A DNA stretch of 17,475 nucleotides from an uncultured Catenibacterium sp. Lineage in GTDB: Bacteria; Bacillota_I; Bacilli_A; Erysipelotrichales; Coprobacillaceae. The stretch lies in contig NZ_UQGV01000050.1 in NCBI RefSeq assembly GCF_900540665.1, positions 1-17,475 on the forward strand, given 5' to 3'. The notes beneath the pieces are model-generated. The model had not been told where the DNA came from and made no database searches. It saw nothing but the letters and a program-made list of their open reading frames with translations. Shown here piece by piece: positions 1 through 4,797 of the stretch. A program made the translations under genes and the position numbers. The first letter of the stretch is position 1; each line of letters starts with the position of its first letter.

Positions 1-6
1 GACACC

Positions 7-53
7 TTAACTTAACTACCCGATGGTATTAGTTTTCTTTAACTTAATACCAT
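7..53. repeat. Short direct and inverted repeats at the window edge
   Basis: The 9-mer TTAACTTAA occurs at 7-15 and again at 39-47. Between them lies a 9-bp perfect inverted repeat, ATGGTATTA at 23-31 and TAATACCAT at 45-53, with a 13-nt loop. It lies just downstream of the minus-strand 79-residue gene. On the minus strand no U-run follows the hairpin, so it is not a standard intrinsic terminator. The same 9-mer recurs at 3024-3032 inside a dyad upstream of the RelA/SpoT-type gene. Function unknown; it could be a weak terminator or an operator of a gene beyond the window. Confidence 0.4.
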
Positions 54-72
54 TGAAGATCACTCTTACTCC

Positions 73-312
73 TTACATCATTGAACAGCCACCTCTGTTG
101 CCACCACGTTTATCATCTACTTCATAGTGGGCATTGAATTCTCTATTGATTTCATCTAATTCCTTTAAACCGTCAATATATGCATCATACATAGAAATGA
201 TTCCCTGTGAACAGCTATCACATAAACCATCTACTATACCTAATGCATCATTCACAATTCTTTCTCTCTGTTCTCTTGTTGTATTCTTGATTAGAATATC
301 TTCTTTGATCAT
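73..312 (-). CDS. Small cysteine-containing protein of unknown function (79 aa)
   Basis: A 79-residue, soluble, mostly helical-looking protein with no signal peptide or membrane segment. The N-terminal half is charged (TTREQRERIV). A CxxC pair (CDSC, residues 31-34) follows, then a helical stretch with YIDG and ELDEINREFNAHY. The tail is glycine-rich and ends in GGCSMM with a third cysteine at 76. Its ATG overlaps the stop of the flavodoxin/ferredoxin gene in an ATGA (309-312), and a GGGGG-type ribosome binding site lies about 5 nt upstream inside that gene. The two are therefore almost certainly co-translated. I recall similar short proteins with a TREQRE start and a DGxxELxEIN segment in other gut Firmicutes, but I know of no assigned role. 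The cysteines and the coupling to an iron-sulfur protein make a metal-binding or redox partner role possible; this is inference. Confidence 0.75.
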   Translation of the reverse strand: MIKEDILIKNTTREQRERIVNDALGIVDGLCDSCSQGIISMYDAYIDGLKELDEINREFNAHYEVDDKRGGNRGGCSMM

Positions 313-1016
313 AGTAACCCCCTGTATTGTCCTTTGTCCTTGTGCTTAAATTTAATTGCGTTTACAGGACAATGATGTAAACATCTTAAACACATCATAC
401 ACTGTTCTTTTCTAAATGTCACATGCTCTTTGATTTCTATCGCCTGTTCAGGGCATTCTTTCGCACATAAGCCACAATGAATACAAGATTCATCAATGCT
501 TAAGTTGTCTGTTTTTCTTACCTGTTTATATTGAAACGAACAGGCCTTATTAATAAGAACTGGGACTGTTCCTTTCAAGTAATCACCTATTCTTCTTTCC
601 TTGATCTGTGTAATGATTTCTTCTATTTGAGATTCTATTTGAGATTCTATCTTTTCATTTTTAGATGCATCATACATAGGAATATACGTATCAACCATTC
701 TAACACCATACATCGCATAAAAACCTGTCCCCTTTTTCTGCATGATCTTGTTGGCCTCTTTCCCAATATTACCTGGTTTACCACCATAAGTGACGACTAG
801 ATATAAATAAGATTTGGAAGAGACAGACAATCTTTCTAAGAAATCCTTCACTATATCAGGTAAACCAAAGAAATAAACAGGTGTGACAATACCAATTATT
901 TCACCCTGTTTAATGCTTTGAGCTGATTCAATAGATTGCATAGTATCCTGTAATGACTTTGAGAGTACTTCTGCCACATAGTGGCTGTTTCCTGTTCCAC
1001 TAAAATAATAAATCAT
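309..1016 (-). CDS. Flavodoxin-ferredoxin fusion (EFR1-type ferredoxin)
   Basis: A 235-residue soluble electron carrier. The N-terminal domain (about 1-150) is flavodoxin-like, starting with the FMN phosphate-binding loop FSGTGNS (5-11). The C-terminal domain carries two [4Fe-4S] motifs of the CxxCxxCxxxCP type: C178, C181, C184, C188 and C206, C209, C212, C216. This matches the EFR1-type architecture common in anaerobic Firmicutes, where the partner enzymes are mostly unknown. The start at 1016 has GGAG about 7 nt upstream. The gene follows the SDR gene, with a terminator hairpin whose U-run runs directly into this ribosome binding site, and it overlaps the 79-residue gene by 4 nt. The linker between domains contains a 12-bp tandem duplication (SQIE repeated). 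Fold assignment is secure; substrate and partner are not known. Confidence 0.9.
   Translation of the reverse strand: MIYYFSGTGNSHYVAEVLSKSLQDTMQSIESAQSIKQGEIIGIVTPVYFFGLPDIVKDFLERLSVSSKSYLYLVVTYGGKPGNIGKEANKIMQKKGTGFYAMYGVRMVDTYIPMYDASKNEKIESQIESQIEEIITQIKERRIGDYLKGTVPVLINKACSFQYKQVRKTDNLSIDESCIHCGLCAKECPEQAIEIKEHVTFRKEQCMMCLRCLHHCPVNAIKFKHKDKGQYRGLL
621..650 (-). repeat. 12-bp in-frame tandem repeat (2.5 copies)
   Basis: The unit ttctatttgaga (plus strand) occurs at 621-632 and 633-644, followed by a half copy to 650. It encodes IESQIESQIE in the linker between the flavodoxin and ferredoxin domains. The period is a multiple of three, so copy-number change would lengthen or shorten the linker without breaking the frame. 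Confidence 0.85.
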
Positions 1017-1027
1017 TTCTATCTCCT

Positions 1028-1054
1028 AAAAAAGGAAACGCATTGCGTTTCCTT
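1028..1054 (-). terminator. Intrinsic terminator at the end of the SDR gene
   Basis: A 10-bp perfect stem (AAGGAAACGC at 1032-1041 with its complement at 1045-1054) closes a 3-nt loop and is followed on the minus strand by six U residues (1033-1028). The stem starts within the SDR stop codon (1053-1055). The U-run continues straight into AGGAG, the ribosome binding site of the next gene, so the terminator sits in the leader of the flavodoxin/ferredoxin gene. It may work as a partial terminator or an attenuator. Confidence 0.85.
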
Positions 1055-1853
1055 ATGGTCTCATTCCTAATCCACCTTCAAGAGTGATTGTTTCACCAGT
1101 CATATATTTGAAGTCTGGAGAAGTTAATTGTACAACAACACGTCCGATTTCTTTTTCATTGTCACCAAAATGTCCCATAGGTGGTGTATGAACATTAGCC
1201 TTGAATGCTTCTGGATAAGCTTTTTCAAACTTTTCAAGCTGTGCAGTCCAAGCAAGTGGACATACAACGTTTACGTTGATACCATCTGCAGCCCATTCAG
1301 TTGCCGCAACACGTGTTAAACCACGGATACCTTCTTTTGCAGCAGCATAAGAGCACTGACCTTTGTTTCCGAATAATCCAGCACCAGATGCGAAGTTGAT
1401 GACTGAACCTTTTGTTTCTTTTAAGTATGGATAACATGCTTTCATATAATAGAATGCTGCATATAATCCTGAATACATAGCTAAATCAAACTGTTCTGTA
1501 GTATGTTCTGCAAGAGATACACCAGATGCACTTGCCTGTGCATTATTCACTAATGCATCGATATGACCGAACTTTTCAATTGCCTTTTCAACAACTGACT
1601 TTACGACTGCTTCATTATCAGCACCTGCATTTACATCAGCCTGGACTGGAAGAACTTCTACATTATATAGTCTTTCAATTTCTTCTTTCGCATCTTCTAG
1701 TTTCTTTAGGTTACGTCCAGTAATCACAATATTTGCGCCTTCTTTCGCAAATGCTGTTACGATACCATAACCAATAGAACCACATGTACCATCTTCAAGT
1801 ACAGCACGTCCACCACCAGTCACGATGACAGTCTTACCTTCTAAAAATCCCAT
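1053..1853 (-). CDS. SDR-family NAD(P)-dependent oxidoreductase
   Basis: A 266-residue classical-type short-chain dehydrogenase/reductase. The Rossmann nucleotide-binding loop starts at TGGG (12-15) but has about seven extra residues before SIGYG (26-30), so the usual TGxxxGxG becomes a longer TG...GSIGYG loop, a little like FabI-type reductases. NNAQ (103-106) stands for the usual NNAG. The catalytic residues are S156, Y169 and K173 (YAAAK), with the correct 13-residue Ser-Tyr spacing. An arginine in VITGRN after beta-2 suggests NADP(H) preference (inference). The substrate cannot be read from sequence: a hydroxysteroid, sugar or acyl-CoA substrate is possible. It has its own promoter-like sequence upstream (1895-1925), a GAAGG ribosome binding site 7 nt before ATG, and a terminator at its end. 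Confidence 0.9.
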   Translation of the reverse strand: MGFLEGKTVIVTGGGRAVLEDGTCGSIGYGIVTAFAKEGANIVITGRNLKKLEDAKEEIERLYNVEVLPVQADVNAGADNEAVVKSVVEKAIEKFGHIDALVNNAQASASGVSLAEHTTEQFDLAMYSGLYAAFYYMKACYPYLKETKGSVINFASGAGLFGNKGQCSYAAAKEGIRGLTRVAATEWAADGINVNVVCPLAWTAQLEKFEKAYPEAFKANVHTPPMGHFGDNEKEIGRVVVQLTSPDFKYMTGETITLEGGLGMRP

Positions 1854-1894
1854 ATTATTTACCTTCTTTCTTTTTAATTTAAAGCGTTAATATA

Positions 1895-1925
1895 ATTATA
1901 CATGAAAAAATTATAATTGTGTAAA
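1895..1925 (-). promoter_or_regulatory. Probable sigma-A promoter of the SDR gene
   Basis: On the minus strand a perfect -10 TATAAT lies at 1900-1895, preceded by TTTACA at 1925-1920 (19-nt spacer) or TTACAC at 1924-1919 (18 nt). Transcription would start near 1888, about 35 nt before the SDR start codon. The -10 is strong; the spacer is longer than ideal. Confidence 0.55.
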
Positions 1926-1938
1926 AATATAACGTATC

Positions 1939-2988
1939 TTAATTAATTCCTTTATCTACTTCATTCTTGTTAGGAATGCTGAACATTTCATTACTGATAA
2001 TGTTTTCTGGATCATCCACACCCTGATTCAACAACATGATTAGTGATACCCAGACAAAGATATCATAAGGGTTGAAATACTTATTTTTTTCTAGGAAACG
2101 GAGCTTTGACTGTGCAAAGTTTATGATATTATCTCTATTTTCTATAATAAATTCATCGAGTTCATGAACATACATATAGCCTAGATTATGAAATCTTTTT
2201 ACAACTCTCAATTCAGATATAATATATGGCTCTTCTTTGATTGATACATCGAACTGTTCACAGATGATCTGTGTTAATTCACTCATAATAGGAGAATCAT
2301 GGTAATAAGTCATGAGAGAGTTATAGTTCAAGTCTGTCTTTAATACCTTCTCTATATGATCAATACCTCTGTTATATTCTTCTATATCATCTCTTATATT
2401 CACAAATTCTTCATCTAGTATTTCTAGAGTCGCACTGAGTCTTGTGAGTCTTCTACGAATATCCTTAGGAATTTCATATTGTGACTTATAACCTAGACCA
2501 TGTTCTACTTCTGCCCAGGAATGCTGGAGAATAGTTCTAATCTGTATTTCAAAGATGATATGACGATAATCTGAGTACTCTATCATATTCAGTCTTGCTT
2601 CATTATATTTTACTAATAAATGAAGAGAGTTATAACCGAAATCAATACGGTCGTCATAGTTCTTCTTTCTCTTATCATTGTATTCCACAATATCAAAGTT
2701 CTCTTTAATCAACTTATAAATGACATCAATATCTGATTCAAATAATGTAATAATACGGCATGCAACGATATCTGTAATATCATTAACATCCTTGTACTTA
2801 TGTTTTAAACAGATCTTACGTCTTAATGCATCTTCTGTTTTAATACGTATCGCAAAATTAGAAATCTTTATATTATTCTTTGTAATGATATTTTCAATAA
2901 TATCTGTAATATCATGTTTTAATGAACGGTAAAGACTCTGATTGTCATAATATTGCTGGATGATATGATTTTCAATTCTTTTATCCAT
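1939..2988 (-). CDS. RelA/SpoT-domain (p)ppGpp synthetase-like protein with C-terminal extension
   Basis: A 349-residue cytosolic protein. Residues about 40-170 form a RelA/SpoT nucleotidyltransferase domain. The visible motifs are ITDIVACRII (71-80) with the metal-binding aspartate, FGYNSLHL (117-124), and FEIQIRTILQHSWAEVEH (146-163) with the catalytic glutamate and the closing His. No HD hydrolase domain precedes it and no TGS/ACT domain follows, so it would synthesise but not degrade alarmone. It is longer than typical small alarmone synthetases of 200-260 residues. The extra part, about 190-349, is acidic, helical and cysteine-free and unassigned by me. In the family the product is ppGpp or pppGpp from ATP plus GDP/GTP; some relatives are toxins that modify tRNA. 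I see no adjacent antitoxin. Ribosome binding site GAGGTG is 6 nt from ATG. Two dyads occupy the promoter region. Confidence 0.85.
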   Translation of the reverse strand: MDKRIENHIIQQYYDNQSLYRSLKHDITDIIENIITKNNIKISNFAIRIKTEDALRRKICLKHKYKDVNDITDIVACRIITLFESDIDVIYKLIKENFDIVEYNDKRKKNYDDRIDFGYNSLHLLVKYNEARLNMIEYSDYRHIIFEIQIRTILQHSWAEVEHGLGYKSQYEIPKDIRRRLTRLSATLEILDEEFVNIRDDIEEYNRGIDHIEKVLKTDLNYNSLMTYYHDSPIMSELTQIICEQFDVSIKEEPYIISELRVVKRFHNLGYMYVHELDEFIIENRDNIINFAQSKLRFLEKNKYFNPYDIFVWVSLIMLLNQGVDDPENIISNEMFSIPNKNEVDKGIN

Positions 2989-3005
2989 CTTTTACACCTC
3001 TTGTC

Positions 3006-3035
3006 TATCATATATATGATACATTAACTTAATGT
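3006..3035. promoter_or_regulatory. Two adjacent palindromes upstream of the ppGpp synthetase-like gene
   Basis: A 16-bp perfect palindrome, TATCATATATATGATA (3006-3021), abuts a second dyad with 7-bp arms, ACATTAA and TTAATGT (3021-3035). On the minus strand TATGAT within the first palindrome is a candidate -10, so a protein bound here could block transcription. They fill nearly all the space between the lgt terminator and the ribosome binding site at about 3000. Operator function is inferred from position only. Confidence 0.45.
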
Positions 3036-3036
3036 G

Positions 3037-3069
3037 AAGAAAAAGCGAAAGATTAATTCTTTCGCTTTT
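3037..3069 (-). terminator. Intrinsic terminator at the end of lgt
   Basis: A 12-bp perfect stem (3041-3052 with 3058-3069) encloses a 5-nt loop and is followed on the minus strand by a U-rich tail. The upstream arm encodes the last lgt codons and the loop carries the TAA stop (3055-3053), so the terminator overlaps the coding end. It closes the protease-uvrB-cca-uvrA-hprK-lgt train. Confidence 0.88.
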
Positions 3070-3847
3070 GATGATTTCTTAAGTAATATATACCAGCCAC
3101 ACCTACAATAATAAATACTATAGATGTGAGTTGAGCCATACGGATAGGACCTAACATAAGTGAGTCTGTACGTAATCCTTCCACAAATACTCTCACAATA
3201 CCATAACCGATAAAGTAAGAGAAGAACTGTTCACCTGTACATTGAGATTTTTTCTTAACTATAAGAATAATCACAAGAAAAACAATCAAGTTCCCTACTG
3301 ATTCATAAAGGAATGTAGGATGATGGTATGCCCCCTCAATATACATATTATTGATAATAAATTGAGGAAGGTGTAATAACTTGAGGAAGTTTAAGGAAAC
3401 AGCTGAACCAAATGCTTCATGGTTAAAGAAGTTTCCCCAGCGACCACATGCCTGCGCAATCAAGACACCTGGCATAATCGCATCTCCTGCCACAAAGAAA
3501 GGAATATCCTTCTTTTTAAAGAAGTAGTAGCTATAAATGAGTGCAGCTATGATTCCACCCTGTATCGCAAGTCCACCATGCCATATCGCAATAATTTCTT
3601 CAGGATGATATGCATAGAGTTCTTTCCACATGAAGATGACATACCAGATACGTGCACCAATGATCCCTGTCATGAGTACTCCAAAGAAGTAATCTGATAA
3701 GATTTCAGAACTATAGCCTAATTTCTTAAAATTATACTGACCTAGCATATAAGCGATGAATGCACCAATAATGATACATACTGCATACATATGAATCTGT
3801 AGACCACCGATTTTAAGAAATATATTATATTCTGGAAAGAATTGCAT
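3053..3847 (-). CDS. lgt: Phosphatidylglycerol--prolipoprotein diacylglyceryl transferase
   Basis: Inner-membrane enzyme of 264 residues that moves a diacylglyceryl group from phosphatidylglycerol to the lipobox cysteine of prelipoproteins, the first step of lipoprotein maturation. About seven hydrophobic membrane segments are visible. Family landmarks: HGGLAIQGG (90-98), the Lgt signature region GRWGNFFNHEAFG (135-147, with His where GE is more usual), YESVGN (181-186) and the RVFVEGLRTDSL segment (219-230). Length is typical. The start lies 3 nt after the hprK stop, and its ribosome binding site AGGTG is formed by the last hprK codons, so the two are translationally linked. hprK-lgt adjacency is widespread in Firmicutes. 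A stop-overlapping terminator follows. Confidence 0.97.
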   Translation of the reverse strand: MQFFPEYNIFLKIGGLQIHMYAVCIIIGAFIAYMLGQYNFKKLGYSSEILSDYFFGVLMTGIIGARIWYVIFMWKELYAYHPEEIIAIWHGGLAIQGGIIAALIYSYYFFKKKDIPFFVAGDAIMPGVLIAQACGRWGNFFNHEAFGSAVSLNFLKLLHLPQFIINNMYIEGAYHHPTFLYESVGNLIVFLVIILIVKKKSQCTGEQFFSYFIGYGIVRVFVEGLRTDSLMLGPIRMAQLTSIVFIIVGVAGIYYLRNHQKRKN

Positions 3848-3850
3848 AAC

Positions 3851-4786
3851 TTACACCTGCTTACTTTTAATGTTTTCAAGGATTCTATTCACAAATTCTT
3901 TACTTGAATCAAATCCAGAATCCTTAAGCTGCATATTCATGACAGCTGCTTCAATAATAACTGACATAGAACGTCCACCAGTCACTGGTACAACAATCTT
4001 AGGAATAGGAACTGAAAGGATATCTTCTGTCACATCATCTTCTTCTACTCCAATACGTCTATATTCACGAGATGGTAACCATCTTTCTAACTGAATAATA
4101 AGGTCTACCTTTTCTTTTGGAAGAACACTGGCAGCCCCAAACATCTTAGATGCATCAATAACACCAATACCACGAATTTCTAGTAAGTTCTTTAAGACAG
4201 TGGGTGCTTTCCCAATAATAGACTGACCAATATGATAAAGTTCAACTGCATCATCCGCAATGAGCTGATGTCCTCTCTTAATGAGTTCTAAGGCTATTTC
4301 GGATTTACCAATACCGCTATCCCCTTTAATAATGACACCTTTACCATAAATATTTAAGAATACACCATGGATCTGTGTTTCAGGTGCTAAGAGTTCGTCT
4401 AACTTACCCATTAAGTTAATAGAAACTCTTCCTGTTGCCATCTCTGTTTCAAAGATTGGGAAATTTCTCTTACGTGCGATATTTTTAAGAATCTCTGGTG
4501 CTTCATATCCCTTCGCAATAATGATACAAGGTGTTTCATCATTCACAAGTTTAGAGAAACATGCCAGCTGACTCTCTTTTGTCATTTCTCTAATGAATAT
4601 ATTTTCTTTATCACCTAATAGAATAATTCTTCTAAAATCACTATGTTTAAAGAAGCCTGCAAGTTCAAATCCAGGACGGTTGATTTCTGCGACAAATACT
4701 TCTCTTTCTAAAGATTCTTCATCTCCAGATACAAGTTTATAGGCTGGATTATTCATCAAGTCTTTTAGTTTTACGGACTTTCCCAT
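3851..4786 (-). CDS. hprK: HPr kinase/phosphorylase
   Basis: Bifunctional enzyme of 311 residues that phosphorylates and dephosphorylates Ser46 of HPr according to glycolytic intermediates, ATP and phosphate. It is the sensor of CcpA-type carbon catabolite repression. The N-terminal domain spans about 1-130. The catalytic domain has the P-loop GDSGIGKS (155-162), the conserved His140, LIADD (176-180), the HprK signature LEIRGIGVID (202-211) and the C-terminal PVTGGRSMSVIIEAA stretch (267-281). All key residues are present and length is usual. The ribosome binding site AAGGAGGT overlaps the uvrA stop codon region, 11 nt separate the genes, and lgt follows after 3 nt. Confidence 0.97.
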   Translation of the reverse strand: MGKSVKLKDLMNNPAYKLVSGDEESLEREVFVAEINRPGFELAGFFKHSDFRRIILLGDKENIFIREMTKESQLACFSKLVNDETPCIIIAKGYEAPEILKNIARKRNFPIFETEMATGRVSINLMGKLDELLAPETQIHGVFLNIYGKGVIIKGDSGIGKSEIALELIKRGHQLIADDAVELYHIGQSIIGKAPTVLKNLLEIRGIGVIDASKMFGAASVLPKEKVDLIIQLERWLPSREYRRIGVEEDDVTEDILSVPIPKIVVPVTGGRSMSVIIEAAVMNMQLKDSGFDSSKEFVNRILENIKSKQV

Positions 4787-4797
4787 AAAATACCTCC

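Noticed and set aside
300..312. CaaX-like C-terminus (CSMM) of the 79-residue protein as a host prenylation signal (encoded at the other end of the gene, 76-87)
   Set aside because: A four-residue match at the end of a short protein is easily chance, and nothing else suggests a secreted effector: no signal peptide and no secretion genes nearby.
1939..2988. A toxin-antitoxin or phage-defence module centred on the RelA/SpoT-type protein
   Set aside because: There is no small co-directional partner gene beside it; the neighbours are lgt behind its own terminator and an SDR with its own promoter.
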